NCBI GenBank assembly: GCA_029881635.1
Contig: JAOUMG010000007.1
Location: 1-15,657 of the forward strand
Origin: Paracoccaceae bacterium
GTDB lineage: Bacteria > Pseudomonadota > Alphaproteobacteria > Rhodobacterales > Rhodobacteraceae
Length of the DNA: 15,657 nt
Reading direction: 5' to 3'
Shown here: positions 1 to 8,299 of the stretch, one piece after another
Numbering within the stretch: the first letter of the stretch is position 1
Layout: each line of letters begins with the position of its first letter
Notes under the pieces: generated by a model
Seen by the model: only the letters and a program-made list of their open reading frames with translations
Told to the model about the DNA's origin: nothing
Database searches by the model: none
Position numbers and translations under genes: made by a program

Positions 1-467
1 GCGGCATCAATAAGCTTGAGTTCGAAGAATTCTGTCAAAGACCGTGCACCGATTCCCGCGGGTTCACATTGCTGTACAGCGGCCAATCCTTTTTGAAGGG
101 CGTCGATCGGCAGGTTTTTTTCTTGGGCCAGTTGCGCCAACGACATGTCGAGATATCCGTCTTCGCGCAATTCCGTGATCAAAAAAAGCGCCGCCGCATT
201 GGTGACCGGATCAAGCCGCTGCATGGCGAGCTGGCTTGCCAGAGACACACTAAGGCTTTCGGGTGCGGCAGAGGTGGCAAGTGCATATTCAAAGGCGTCG
301 CCCGTGCCAGCGGCTGGCTCAACGACAAGAAACGGGTTTTCTTCGGCCTCGTGGGCAATCTCGTCATTCAGGGCCTGCGCCGACATGCGCAGCAAGGACA
401 AGGACTGCCGCATCATCGGCGACAGCGCGAGCCTTTGGGAAGCCGTCAGGTGAGCTTTTAGCGCCAT
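1..467 (-). CDS. rpoN: RNA polymerase sigma-54 factor RpoN, N-terminal part (cut by window edge)
   Basis: Sigma-54 directs RNA polymerase to -24/-12 promoters and needs an AAA+ enhancer-binding activator. About 155 residues are visible, open to the left edge. Residues 1-50 form the Region I pattern (LTASQRLALSPMMRQSLSLL, then the EENPFL motif), the part contacted by activators. A short, less conserved Region II follows, and from about residue 85 the core-binding region, ending with the typical VQQCEPAGIGARSL motif. The start at 467 is chosen because the nearby ATG at 471 is in another frame and the upstream AAAGGGC serves as ribosome binding site. It lies 15 bases after lptB, so it is co-transcribed with the LPS transport genes, a linkage also known from enterobacteria and rhizobia. 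The DNA-binding RpoN box is outside the window. Confidence 0.95.
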   Translation of the reverse strand, partial: MALKAHLTASQRLALSPMMRQSLSLLRMSAQALNDEIAHEAEENPFLVVEPAAGTGDAFEYALATSAAPESLSVSLASQLAMQRLDPVTNAAALFLITELREDGYLDMSLAQLAQEKNLPIDALQKGLAAVQQCEPAGIGARSLTEFFELKLIDA

Positions 468-482
468 CCATGAGCCCTTTGG

Positions 483-1244
483 TCAGGATATGCGGAAGTT
501 TTGCCCCAGATAGACCCTGCGCACGTTTTCATCGTTTACCACGTCTTCGGCTGTCCCGCTCATCATTACCGTGCCATCGTGAAGGATATAGGCGCGGTCG
601 ACAATTTCCAATGTTTCGCGAACATTGTGATCGGTGATCAGCACGCCGATACCGCGCGATTTCAGGTCGTGGACCAGGGTGCGGATGTCACCGACGGAAA
701 TCGGATCAACACCGGCGAAGGGTTCATCCAGCAAAAGGTATTTCGGGTCCGCAGCCAAACAACGGGCGATCTCGACACGGCGACGTTCGCCACCTGACAG
801 GGCAAGCGCGGGTGTACGGCGCAGATGAGTGATGGAAAAATCCGATAACAGTTCTTCAAGCCGCTCGCGCCGCTTGTGACCATCTCGCTCTGTGATTTCG
901 AGAACGGCGAGGATATTATCCTCGACCGACAGCCCGCGAAAGATTGACACTTCTTGCGGCAGATACCCAATGCCCAGACGTGCCCGGCGATACATCGGCA
1001 AGCCGGTGACATCGCGACCGTCAATAATGACCTGGCCGCTGTCGGGCGCTATCAGACCGGCTATGTTGTAAAAGCACGTGGTTTTGCCCGATCCATTCGG
1101 GCCGAGTAGCGCCACTACCTCACCCCGCCCGAGTTCAAGCGACACGTCGCGGATCACCGGACGGCGGCGATAGCTTTTGCGCAGGTGCAGCACCCGCAGA
1201 CCGACATCACCGTCAGAAACCGTCAATTTAGGAGGAGGTGTCAT
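483..1244 (-). CDS. lptB: LPS export ABC transporter ATPase LptB
   Basis: This is the cytoplasmic ATPase of the LptB2FG complex, which extracts LPS from the inner membrane and drives it across the LptC-LptA bridge. It has 253 residues, slightly longer than the usual ~240 because of an extra N-terminal stretch. Motifs in order: Walker [10 protein letters not shown] (48-56), Q-loop Q97, signature LSGGERRR (149-156), Walker B YLLLDEP (169-175) and switch His in TDHNV (H206). The C-terminal [13 protein letters not shown] closely resembles the LptB tail. The ATG overlaps the lptA stop codon by one base (TGATG), which suggests translational coupling. rpoN follows after 15 bases. lptF and lptG are not in the window, as is normal since they usually lie elsewhere. 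Confidence 0.96.
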   Translation of the reverse strand: MTPPPKLTVSDGDVGLRVLHLRKSYRRRPVIRDVSLELGRGEVVALLGPNGSGKTTCFYNIAGLIAPDSGQVIIDGRDVTGLPMYRRARLGIGYLPQEVSIFRGLSVEDNILAVLEITERDGHKRRERLEELLSDFSITHLRRTPALALSGGERRRVEIARCLAADPKYLLLDEPFAGVDPISVGDIRTLVHDLKSRGIGVLITDHNVRETLEIVDRAYILHDGTVMMSGTAEDVVNDENVRRVYLGQNFRIS

Positions 1245-1744
1245 CAGTTTCCCGACGGCTGCAATACGGTGCGTACACGACCGTCCATACGACCGGTTCC
1301 GGTCGTCAGATCGACGGTGAGTTTCTGACCCGATATCGTGCTGCCGCCTTGAGTCAGCAAGACATTGCCAGTCAGGACAACCTCGCCTGATGCAATGGTA
1401 TAGACCGCATCAGTGGATTCGGCAGCGTCCGCACCGCTGGCCAGAATAACGCCGCCGCTGGCATGCAGCCTTTCGATCTTGCTGGTGTTGTCTTTGGCAT
1501 ATTCAATGCGAACTTCTGCCGCTGACAGGCGCATCTCGCCTTGAATGATCAGGACATTGCCGGAAAAAATCGCGCTGCCGTCTGACTGGTTGACGCTAAG
1601 CTGATCTGCCGTTGCTTCGACCGGCAGGCTGGTATCGGCGCGCAGGCCGCCAAAGGCGACAGACGCCCCTTGGGCAAACGCGACCATGGGCAATACAAGC
1701 GTCAAGGCCAGAGCCGCTGTTGAAAGGCGCAAATCCGGAGTCAT
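1244..1744 (-). CDS. lptA: LPS transport periplasmic protein LptA (OstA-like)
   Basis: LptA forms the periplasmic beta-jellyroll bridge that carries LPS between LptC at the inner membrane and LptD at the outer membrane. The 166-residue product starts with a clear Sec signal peptide (hydrophobic core at about 8-22, likely cleavage after VAFA or AQG). The OstA-like repeat follows: [28 protein letters not shown], then further strands rich in alternating hydrophobic residues and the [21 protein letters not shown] pattern typical of the family. It lies 9 bases downstream of lptC and overlaps the lptB start by one base. Length and operon position both fit. I see no truncation or odd feature. Confidence 0.92.
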   Translation of the reverse strand: MTPDLRLSTAALALTLVLPMVAFAQGASVAFGGLRADTSLPVEATADQLSVNQSDGSAIFSGNVLIIQGEMRLSAAEVRIEYAKDNTSKIERLHASGGVILASGADAAESTDAVYTIASGEVVLTGNVLLTQGGSTISGQKLTVDLTTGTGRMDGRVRTVLQPSGN

Positions 1745-1753
1745 ACCATGTCC

Positions 1754-2359
1754 TTACTTCACCGGCACATATATCAGCTTAACACCTTTTTTGAACATCA
1801 GAAGATAGCTGGTTACTTCTGCATCATTCCGGCGAATTTCCATGCTTCCTGCGTCAACTTTGCCATAGGGCGCTATGGCGCTTATGGCCCCTTCTGACAG
1901 GATTTCGGTGCGGTCAAGGGCACTATCAAGCCTGTTTGTGACTATTCTATAGCCCGTCGACGTCACGATTTCGACATCTTGCGTCAGCGTCAACAGGTTC
2001 TTGGAATAGTCGATGCGGCCTTCGGTTGCGGTCAGGTCGATGCGCAGCCCGTCGACTGTATTGATTTCGGCCACAAGACCCAAGGCGATTGCCCCGCCAT
2101 CTTCACCACCGGGTCGAACGGTTTCTGAAACGATTTGCAATGCCGCGCCGTCCGAAGTCACCGTCGCAAATTCCGGTGAGGTCAGGCGCTGATCGCGGGC
2201 GAGTTCGTCGACGTCTATGTTGGAGAAGGGCAATTCGCCGTCAGTTTCAATATGACGTGAAAACAGGAACAGGGTTGACAGGATCGCCAAAGCCAAAAGC
2301 GGGAGAATAATTTTCAGCCAGAAAACCAGATGGGAATGAATGTTGTCATGGACCGCCAT
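1754..2359 (-). CDS. lptC: LPS export system protein LptC
   Basis: LptC is the bitopic inner-membrane protein that receives LPS from LptB2FG and passes it to LptA. The start at 2359 is chosen over an upstream in-frame start at 2443, because the latter would lie deep inside kdsD. From 2359 the protein has 201 residues, beginning MAVHDNIHSHLVFWLK, with one N-terminal transmembrane helix (about residues 12-34, IILPLLALAILSTLFLFSR). The periplasmic part carries the LptC/YrbK-type repeats, for example GLVAEINTVDGLRIDLTATEGRIDYSKNLLTL around residues 93-125. The start is 5 bases from the kdsD stop codon, with a GGAG inside the kdsD end as a possible ribosome binding site. lptA follows after 9 bases. 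LptC sequences diverge strongly, so the call rests on topology, fold pattern and position. Confidence 0.9.
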   Translation of the reverse strand: MAVHDNIHSHLVFWLKIILPLLALAILSTLFLFSRHIETDGELPFSNIDVDELARDQRLTSPEFATVTSDGAALQIVSETVRPGGEDGGAIALGLVAEINTVDGLRIDLTATEGRIDYSKNLLTLTQDVEIVTSTGYRIVTNRLDSALDRTEILSEGAISAIAPYGKVDAGSMEIRRNDAEVTSYLLMFKKGVKLIYVPVK

Positions 2360-2363
2360 CGGT

Positions 2364-3332
2364 CTAGACCACTCCGGCGCGCAGACAGTCGTGGATGTTG
2401 AGAATACCGCTGGCCTTGCCGTCGCCTGCCGGATCAACCACAAACAGGCAGGTGATTTTCTTGTCTTTCATCAGGGCGACCGCCTTCTCCGCGATGGAGT
2501 GTGGATCGACTGTACGGGGGTTTTTGGTCATTACCTCGCCCGCCGTATGGCCAAGCAACCCATCCATGTGCCGCCGCAGGTCTCCATCGGTGACGATCCC
2601 TATCAACAATCCGGCCGGGTCGGTCACGCCGACAACACCAAAGCCTTTCTGGCTCATTACCAGCAACGCATCGCTCATCGGCAGATGATCGGGAACCAGT
2701 GGCAGGGCCTCCTGCCCATGCATGAGATCGGCCACCTTCATCAGCTTTGCACCGAGTTTGCCGCCCGGGTGAAAGGTGCGGAAATGTTCGGGGGTAAAAC
2801 GACGGTGTTCCATCAATGCCAATGCCAATGCGTCACCCAATGCCAATGTCATTGTGGTTGATGTTGTCGGGACAATGCCGGTTCCACAGGCCTCTTCCGC
2901 CGCTGGCAGCAGGATCGCCACATCTGACTGTCGCAAAAGTGTCGAACCACCCTTGCTGGCGACACCAATCAGCGGGATACCGAAGCGACGGGTATGCGCG
3001 ACAATATCGCTGAGTTCCGGCGTTTCGCCCGAATTTGACAGCACCAGCGCCACGTCGGCTTCTGTGACCATACCCAGATCGCCGTGGCTGGCTTCGCCGG
3101 GATGGACATATTGCGCCGGTGTCCCGGTTGAGGCGAGCGTTGCGGCAATCTTGCGCCCCACATGACCCGATTTTCCCATGCCCGAAACGATGACCCTGCC
3201 CTTGGCCTTCAGGATCAGATCCACTGCGGCTGAAAAACTGTTATCAAGCGAATCTGACAGAGCCGAGAGGGCGCGCGCCTCGATATCGATAACGCGGCGG
3301 GCCGTGGCAAGGAATGTTTCTGCGTCGGTCAT
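2364..3332 (-). CDS. kdsD: D-arabinose-5-phosphate isomerase (KdsD/KpsF family)
   Basis: It interconverts ribulose 5-phosphate and arabinose 5-phosphate, the first step of Kdo synthesis for LPS. From the ATG at 3332 it has 322 residues: an N-terminal SIS domain (about 35-175) and two CBS domains (about 203-322). The residues known to matter in E. coli KdsD are present: Lys in GMGKSG (K54), Glu in TPEL (E106), Glu in EEACG (E147) and His in FHPGG (H188). A TTG codon at 3341 is in frame and overlaps the stop of the upstream exonuclease gene (TTGA), so a start there (325 residues) is possible; neither site has a strong ribosome binding site. It sits 4 bases before lptC. No kdsC (Kdo-8-phosphate phosphatase) gene follows, unlike in E. 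coli. Confidence 0.94.
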   Translation of the reverse strand: MTDAETFLATARRVIDIEARALSALSDSLDNSFSAAVDLILKAKGRVIVSGMGKSGHVGRKIAATLASTGTPAQYVHPGEASHGDLGMVTEADVALVLSNSGETPELSDIVAHTRRFGIPLIGVASKGGSTLLRQSDVAILLPAAEEACGTGIVPTTSTTMTLALGDALALALMEHRRFTPEHFRTFHPGGKLGAKLMKVADLMHGQEALPLVPDHLPMSDALLVMSQKGFGVVGVTDPAGLLIGIVTDGDLRRHMDGLLGHTAGEVMTKNPRTVDPHSIAEKAVALMKDKKITCLFVVDPAGDGKASGILNIHDCLRAGVV

Positions 3333-3337
3333 CAGGT

Positions 3338-3952
3338 TCAATGCTTGAAAATATCGGTTTCGTCACCCCAACCCATCAGGTCGAGTATCGCGCGGGTCGG
3401 CAAGAAATCAAAGCAGCGCTGCGCCAGTTCCGTGCGGCCTTCGCGCGCCAGCCTTTGATCAAGTTCTGTCTTGAGTTGGTGCAGGTAAAGCACGTCAGAT
3501 GCCGCGTATTCCCGTTGTGCTTCGGTCAGGGTTCCTGCGCCCCAATCCGAGGTTTGCTGTTGTTTGGAGACGTCAACGTTGATCAGCTCTTGCAGCAGGT
3601 ATTTCAACCCGTGCCGGTCGGTGAAGGTACGGATCAGCTTTGACGCGATTTTGGTGCAGTAGACCGGGGCAGTCGTGACCCCGAAAGCGGCCTTAAGGGC
3701 GGCGACATCAAAGCGTCCGAAATGGAAAAGCTTCAGCGTTTCGGGATCGGTCAGCATTGCCTCTAGGTTTGGGGCGCTTTTCTGGCCGCGGCTGATTTGC
3801 ACCAGATGGGCATCGCCGTCGCCCGAAGACAGCTGCACGAGGCAGAGCCGGTCGCGGGCCGGGTTCAGCCCCATGGTTTCGGTGTCGATGGCCACAATCG
3901 GTCCAAGGTTCAACCCGTCGGGTAGATCGTTCTTATGTAGATGGATCGCCAT
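3338..3952 (-). CDS. Ribonuclease D-like 3'-5' exonuclease, short form
   Basis: This is a DEDDy-family exonuclease domain, predicted to trim RNA 3' ends in the cytoplasm. In its 204 residues all catalytic motifs are visible: D23 and E25 in AIDTETMGL, D82 in HFGRFD, and the Y149/D153 pair in YAASD. E. coli RNase D is about 375 residues and has C-terminal HRDC domains; here only the exonuclease domain is present, a short form common in alphaproteobacteria. It is therefore called RNase D-like, and DNA or small-RNA substrates cannot be excluded. It is the first gene of the kdsD-lpt-rpoN run, with its stop 5 bases before the kdsD ATG (or overlapping its TTG). The start at 3952 is the only ATG at the beginning of the conserved region. 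Confidence 0.88.
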   Translation of the reverse strand: MAIHLHKNDLPDGLNLGPIVAIDTETMGLNPARDRLCLVQLSSGDGDAHLVQISRGQKSAPNLEAMLTDPETLKLFHFGRFDVAALKAAFGVTTAPVYCTKIASKLIRTFTDRHGLKYLLQELINVDVSKQQQTSDWGAGTLTEAQREYAASDVLYLHQLKTELDQRLAREGRTELAQRCFDFLPTRAILDLMGWGDETDIFKH

Positions 3953-4173
3953 GTTTTATCCCTTGTCCGTGGGGCAGGACCGGTGGTTTCAAAAGCCAAC
4001 TCCGTCGGCCAAGGCTTGGATACGGGAATCCCTGCTGTCGGACAAGGGCGCGGGTCTGCCCGCTGTGTCTTAGGGAACTAATCGGCCACTGCTTGCCACT
4101 ATGGGGGTGGCAGACCTATGTTGAGTTCTGATGCGCAATTCCACGTATCCAGCGAAACACTGAGGGGGCGACC

Positions 4174-4770
4174 ATGCAGAAAATTCAGGCGCAAGGTGTC
4201 CATCACATCACGCTGATGGGGGCGGACCGGCAGACGTCGATCGATTTCTGGGAAGGGGTGTTGGGTATGCCCTTTGTTTTTGATCAACCCAATCTGGACA
4301 ATCCGGGCGAAGGGCATCTTTATTTTGATCCCGGTGATGGGCGCCTGATCACGGTGTTTTCCAACGAAGACAGGGTGCCTGATCCGACACCGTTCCGGAC
4401 CCAGCCGGGGGAGGTGCATCACATTGCCTTCGCGGTGTCCAAGGCGAGCTTTTCGCAGGCGGTGGACCGGCTGGATGCACGCGGAATTTCCCATTCCGGT
4501 GTTAAAGATCGCGGGTTCATGGATTCGATCTATTTCCGCGACCCTCTGGGGCTGCTGATCGAGCTTGCCAGTTATCGGTTTGAGCCGCCATTCGGGTATA
4601 CCCATGCTGATGTTCTGCACGAAGCACATCTGATCCGCGTGGCACGGGGGGACTATAGTATCGGTGAGGTTCATCTGGCCGATGCGATCGAAATACTTGT
4701 CGCGCGGCGGCAGGGTTCGCTGTCTTCGGATCGGCAACCGAAAGATCCGTATAGGCATGGCGGGAAATAG
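4174..4770 (+). CDS. VOC superfamily protein (glyoxalase / extradiol dioxygenase fold)
   Basis: This is a metal-binding vicinal-oxygen-chelate protein of 198 residues. It shows two beta-alpha-beta-beta-beta modules: the first with VHHITLMGAD (His10/His11) and the second with VHHIAFAVSK (His82/His83) and FRDPLGLLIELASY (Glu130), the usual positions for a His-His-Glu metal site. A tail of about 65 residues follows the second module. Candidate activities are a glyoxalase-like isomerase or a ring-cleaving dioxygenase; the substrate cannot be told from sequence. The ribosome binding site is good (GAGGGGG, 6 bases before ATG). It is a single-gene unit, divergent from the RNase D-like gene and ended by the terminator at 4872-4901. 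Confidence 0.8.
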   Translation: MQKIQAQGVHHITLMGADRQTSIDFWEGVLGMPFVFDQPNLDNPGEGHLYFDPGDGRLITVFSNEDRVPDPTPFRTQPGEVHHIAFAVSKASFSQAVDRLDARGISHSGVKDRGFMDSIYFRDPLGLLIELASYRFEPPFGYTHADVLHEAHLIRVARGDYSIGEVHLADAIEILVARRQGSLSSDRQPKDPYRHGGK

Positions 4771-4871
4771 CGACCCCTAACATTTTTTGGTCAGGTGTGC
4801 GTGGATTTCAAATGTAAGATCAACGTTAAGGCGTTTCGAAAGCGCTTTCACACACATGGCCGGGCGCATCA

Positions 4872-4901
4872 AAAGAGGGCGGGTTTTCGCCCGCCCTCTT
4901 T
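4872..4901. terminator. Bidirectional intrinsic terminator between convergent genes
   Basis: A perfect 12-bp inverted repeat (4872-4883 with 4890-4901) encloses a 6-base loop. The stem is GC-rich inside and has AAA/TTT at its outer ends, so it can terminate transcripts from either side. It lies between the VOC gene (plus) and the PilJ/PDC gene (minus), whose 3' ends face each other. Confidence 0.85.
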
Positions 4902-4926
4902 GATCTGATCCATCGCAATTCGCAGT

Positions 4927-6351
4927 TCAGAGCAAACGCTGAACGTTGATGCCGAATGTGATTGCACCTATCATCTGGCCTGTTGCGGGATCATAAATCG
5001 GCAGTGAAGCCTGGCTTTGGTAGAACTGGGTGCTGTCATCGAATTCAACTTCGCTGATGTCCATATTACCGCTGCCGTCACCAAAGGTATTTTGCCATTT
5101 GCCTTCGTCGCCCTGCCAATAGTCGGATGTTTCGACACTTTGCGCGACGTTCAGGCCGCGGTTATCCATCACGAAAACCTCGGTCACGAAGCCCGCGGTT
5201 GCGGCAGACTGCTGGCGAAGCCATTCTGAGGAAGGGCGGGACAGCAGATCGGTGATCAGGTCACCGCCGCCAGCCTTGCGCTGGGCGCGCCAATCTAGAT
5301 CGAGCTGGTCAATGTCAGCCTGCGACAAACTGGCGTGACGAACGTTCTGTTCGTTGATTGCCTGGATTAGTTCCGGGTTGGACAGCCATTTCTTGAGCTC
5401 GTTTTCGGCGTAGGCGGCAAGCGGAACGCGGTATACGTCTTCCTGGCCCGGCGTTGACAGCATGTAGAGCGTCACAACGTTTTGCATGTCATCCATCAGC
5501 GTGTGGGCAAATTCGGCGGTCGCCGCGACACCTTCCGGGCTGATACTGTCGGCCGAGCTGAGCGCCAACAGGTCGGATTGCTTGGCCTCCCAGATCTTGC
5601 TGACCGCTGCCAGTTCATTCTTGATTGCATCATTTGGCGGCGGGTTGATACCGGCGTCCGGCAGGCCGGTTTGAAGGGCAGCCAGAGAGACCTGGAAGAC
5701 CCCGACGGTTTCCGTCAAATCCGCTGGCGTTCCAAGTGCAGTGGTCTTGGTCGCTATTCCACAGACATTGGTCGCGATCTGGTTTGCCAACATGCTCTGA
5801 CGCCCGGCGATGCCGATCGACATGGCATCGCTTTGCAGCAGTTCCTGCGGGTTGGTGTATTCGCCGGTGATTTCCGTTGAAAGAACGATGGTTGCTTCTT
5901 TCAGTGCCTCGTTGGCACCGGCAATCACAGCCAGGTCGGCGGCAGAGCCTGCATTTGCCAGTATGTTGGTCGACGCGGTACGAACCGGATCCCAGGTGTC
6001 CTTGACACCCTTGAGGGCCTTGAGCGCACGGCGGCTACGTTCTGCGGACGGGATGCCCAAAGTGAGGTTCCCGTTCTCCAAGCCGCCTAAGATAGTTGCG
6101 AAGTCTTCCAGCGACACGCGCAGTTCTTCGCGGGCATTGTCCATGTCGATCTGTGCGGTCAGGCGGCAGCTGGCCGATGTGACCTGCTGGGTCAATGACC
6201 GGAGCTTACCGGCAAGATTGACCCGCGCCTTGCTGCCATCAAAAACCGCTTGGGCCAAGCCGGGTGCGGGGGCCAGCGTTACCATCCCGGCTAAGAATGC
6301 GGCACAGACGGATGCGACTGGCGCGAAGTTCAGCCTATTGTTCCCTGACAT
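4927..6351 (-). CDS. Periplasmic sensor-like protein: two PilJ-type repeats plus PDC/Cache-like domain
   Basis: This 474-residue exported protein has no effector domain. A signal peptide (about 1-35, cleavage near GLAQA) leads into two copies of the PilJ/NarX-type helical motif: NLAGKLRSLTQQVTSASC (45-62) and GIAGRQSMLANQIATNVC (180-197). Each heads a mostly helical segment. The C-terminus (about 310-474) reads like a PDC/Cache fold, with VFVMDNRGLNVAQS, YWQGDEGKW and a closing IGAITFGINV strand. No later transmembrane helix is visible, so it should be free in the periplasm. The only two cysteines of the mature protein, C62 and C197, sit at the same place in each repeat. The start at 6351 has AAGGA 8 bases upstream; an in-frame start at 6480 is rejected because it lacks a signal peptide at its end. 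It is the last gene of the kinase/phosphatase block. The ligand is unknown; a sensor role is inferred. Confidence 0.75.
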   Translation of the reverse strand: MSGNNRLNFAPVASVCAAFLAGMVTLAPAPGLAQAVFDGSKARVNLAGKLRSLTQQVTSASCRLTAQIDMDNAREELRVSLEDFATILGGLENGNLTLGIPSAERSRRALKALKGVKDTWDPVRTASTNILANAGSAADLAVIAGANEALKEATIVLSTEITGEYTNPQELLQSDAMSIGIAGRQSMLANQIATNVCGIATKTTALGTPADLTETVGVFQVSLAALQTGLPDAGINPPPNDAIKNELAAVSKIWEAKQSDLLALSSADSISPEGVAATAEFAHTLMDDMQNVVTLYMLSTPGQEDVYRVPLAAYAENELKKWLSNPELIQAINEQNVRHASLSQADIDQLDLDWRAQRKAGGGDLITDLLSRPSSEWLRQQSAATAGFVTEVFVMDNRGLNVAQSVETSDYWQGDEGKWQNTFGDGSGNMDISEVEFDDSTQFYQSQASLPIYDPATGQMIGAITFGINVQRLL

Positions 6352-6468
6352 CACCAATTCCTTTTTCGTCGTATCGCACAACCCGGTCAGATGTGACCGC
6401 AAGTTCTGCATTGGCTTTCGGAGGCTCCTAAGCATGAGCGGTGACCTCCACGACACATTTTCTGGGCT

Positions 6469-6501
6469 TTTGACCGCCACCGCATCACCGCGGCGGTCAA
6501 A
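6469..6501 (-). promoter_or_regulatory. Stem-loop just after the binding-protein/OmpA stop codon
   Basis: A perfect 10-bp inverted repeat (6469-6478 with 6492-6501) encloses a 13-base loop and begins one base after the stop codon (6503-6505) of the upstream gene. In the minus-strand transcript it is not followed by a U-run, so it looks more like an mRNA-stabilising or partial-attenuation hairpin between two operon genes than a full terminator. Confidence 0.5.
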
Positions 6502-6502
6502 T

Positions 6503-8095
6503 TCAGTTGGAGGCCTGAACCCAAACTTCGACCCGGCGGTTCAACGCTTTGCCACCCGAGGTGGTGTTGCATGCCGCCGGCGAAAGTTCGCCAAACCCGT
6601 TTGTAGAGATTTCGATGTTGGACAGGCCAGACGGTGCTGATGCCTTAATGTCAGCGGCGACCTGTTCTGCCCGCGCGATAGAGAGGCGCCGGTTGGCGTC
6701 GAATGCCCCATCTTCATCGGTGAAGCCAACGAAACTGACCCTTGTTCCTTGGGGTAGCGTTTCGAGATAGCTGGTTAGGCGGGCCATATCCAACAGGCCC
6801 TTTTCGTCGAGTTTGGACGAGCCGGTCCGGTAGCGGAACGTGGTCGAAAGCCGGTCCTGATCGATCATTGCGCCAAGCATTTCGCGCATCTGACTGGATT
6901 GATAGGGATCTGCGACAGGTTCCATCAATGAACGCGCACGCGCGCCCTTCAGGTCCTGCGTCGTCCTGATAATGCCCAGGCTGATAAAGCCGGATTTGGC
7001 AATAACAGCGTCAGAGTCGGCCGATGTAACGTAGTCCAAGAATTCCTGGGTGGACTCATCGGTGTTGTCCGAACGGTTGTAGAAGTAGAGGCGGCGCTGG
7101 ATAGCATATTCTTCGGTCTTGGCCGAGAATTCATCCGGCGACGTCACGATGCCGCATTCGTTGGCAATCTGGACGGCCTTTGCACCGCGTTGGAAGGCAA
7201 AACCCACGAAACCGATTGCGGCGGGGTCCTCATTGATCTGCAGGGCCATTTGGTTGCTGTCTTCGACAATTTCGATGTCTGACACAGGAACAGCGTTCGA
7301 ACCTTCGCCAAAAATGCGGTTGAAGAAGACCTGCTGGGTGTCGAAGCCATCTTCGTAGCCGTGAACCGCAATTTTGAGATCGGGTCCGCCAAACTCTGAC
7401 CAATTGGTTGCCTGACCAGTATAGATGCGGTTCAGGTCATCGATTGACAGGGTATTGACCGGGTTGGTTGGATGCGTGATCGCGATGATGCTGTCCACAG
7501 CAACCACATGTTCCTGGGTCGGACTGACCATGTTACCGGCGCCGGAATCGCGCAATGCACGGGCTTCTTTGGGCGTGATCCGACGTGACGCCATGCCGAT
7601 CTGCGTTGTTTTATCCAACAGCGCCTGGAATGCTTCATCCGAGCCTGTGGCGGTCACGAGGTATGTGCCCAATTCGTCGCCAAAGCCTTGATCTCCGATA
7701 AGCTTGTTGATCACCTGGCCGTTCTGCGAAGTGTTCGTCACTTCGACTTCCGCGTCGCGGAAATCGGAAAAGCCGGTCATCAGCAGCGGCATGAGACCGA
7801 CAGCGATTGTATCAGAACCGGCAAAGCTGACATCGGCCGCAGCGGTTTCGAAAACCGGGCAGGCGTCGCCTTCGCAGCGTACACGGCTTGCGCTGATGCG
7901 CAGGTTCCCGAGGCTGGTTTTGATGATGTAGGTTTCGTCTGTGAATTCGACGAACTCGCCAACCAGATTGACCGTGCCATCGGCTGACTTCAGCGTCACA
8001 GTTTCTGCCAATGATCCGGTGGGCACAAGGCCTGCGCCGATGAGGGCAACTGTGCTGAGTAAGTTTCTACAGCGGAGTTTGTTCATTTTTACCAC
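6503..8095 (-). CDS. Periplasmic phosphate-binding (PstS-like) protein fused to OmpA peptidoglycan-binding domain
   Basis: This is a 530-residue exported fusion. A signal peptide (about 1-30, ending GSLA) is followed by a small beta domain (31-80) with a CEGDAC cysteine pair (C74, C79). Next comes a PBP_like_2/PstS-type substrate-binding region (about 85-380), with FAGSDTIAVGLMP, GMASRRITPKEA, VVAVDSIIAITH and LNRIYTGQATNWSEFGG. An OmpA C-terminal domain (about 415-530) has FTDEDG, the NRRLSIARAEQVA helix and the final NRRVEVWV, the residues used to grip peptidoglycan. The product should bind a small anion or other ligand in the periplasm while tethered to the wall. No pst permease or ATPase genes are nearby, so a sensing role is more likely than uptake. 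The GTG start at 8095 has GGGAG 9 bases upstream; the ATG at 8086 is a possible alternative. Ligand identity is not determinable. Confidence 0.8.
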   Translation of the reverse strand: MVKMNKLRCRNLLSTVALIGAGLVPTGSLAETVTLKSADGTVNLVGEFVEFTDETYIIKTSLGNLRISASRVRCEGDACPVFETAAADVSFAGSDTIAVGLMPLLMTGFSDFRDAEVEVTNTSQNGQVINKLIGDQGFGDELGTYLVTATGSDEAFQALLDKTTQIGMASRRITPKEARALRDSGAGNMVSPTQEHVVAVDSIIAITHPTNPVNTLSIDDLNRIYTGQATNWSEFGGPDLKIAVHGYEDGFDTQQVFFNRIFGEGSNAVPVSDIEIVEDSNQMALQINEDPAAIGFVGFAFQRGAKAVQIANECGIVTSPDEFSAKTEEYAIQRRLYFYNRSDNTDESTQEFLDYVTSADSDAVIAKSGFISLGIIRTTQDLKGARARSLMEPVADPYQSSQMREMLGAMIDQDRLSTTFRYRTGSSKLDEKGLLDMARLTSYLETLPQGTRVSFVGFTDEDGAFDANRRLSIARAEQVAADIKASAPSGLSNIEISTNGFGELSPAACNTTSGGKALNRRVEVWVQASN

Positions 8096-8245
8096 GGTAA
8101 CTCTCCCAAGTGGTTCAACAGGTCATTTCAGTAGGATCGGTGTTGCTGGCGCTATCTTTCTTGGATGCACACGCTGGGTGTGGCGCTAACAACTCGATCC
8201 CATAGAGGTGGGTCGTTCAACCTGTGTTTGTATTCCAAATGTGTC

Positions 8246-8251
8246 ATTATA
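8246..8251 (-). promoter_or_regulatory. Possible -10 element upstream of the binding-protein/OmpA gene
   Basis: A perfect TATAAT on the minus strand lies in a 35% GC stretch (8221-8280) about 150 bases upstream of the 8095 start. No -35 box matching TTGACA sits at 16-18 bases spacing, so this is only a candidate. If used, it would give this gene its own promoter and a 5' leader of roughly 140 bases. Confidence 0.25.
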
Positions 8252-8299
8252 GTGCGTTGATAGAGGTATTATTGCGAAAACGGAAACAAAAGGTACCGC

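Noticed and set aside
2814..2850. Repeated CCAATG hexamers
   Set aside because: They lie inside kdsD and encode the Leu-Ala-rich helix after the GTGIVPTTST motif, so they are coding sequence rather than a regulatory repeat.
4099..4758. 219-residue open frame opposite the VOC gene
   Set aside because: The VOC protein has clear metal-site motifs and a good ribosome binding site; the opposite frame has neither.
5810..6640. 276-residue open frame on the plus strand across the PilJ/PDC and OmpA-fusion genes
   Set aside because: It spans two real genes in antisense and has no family motif.
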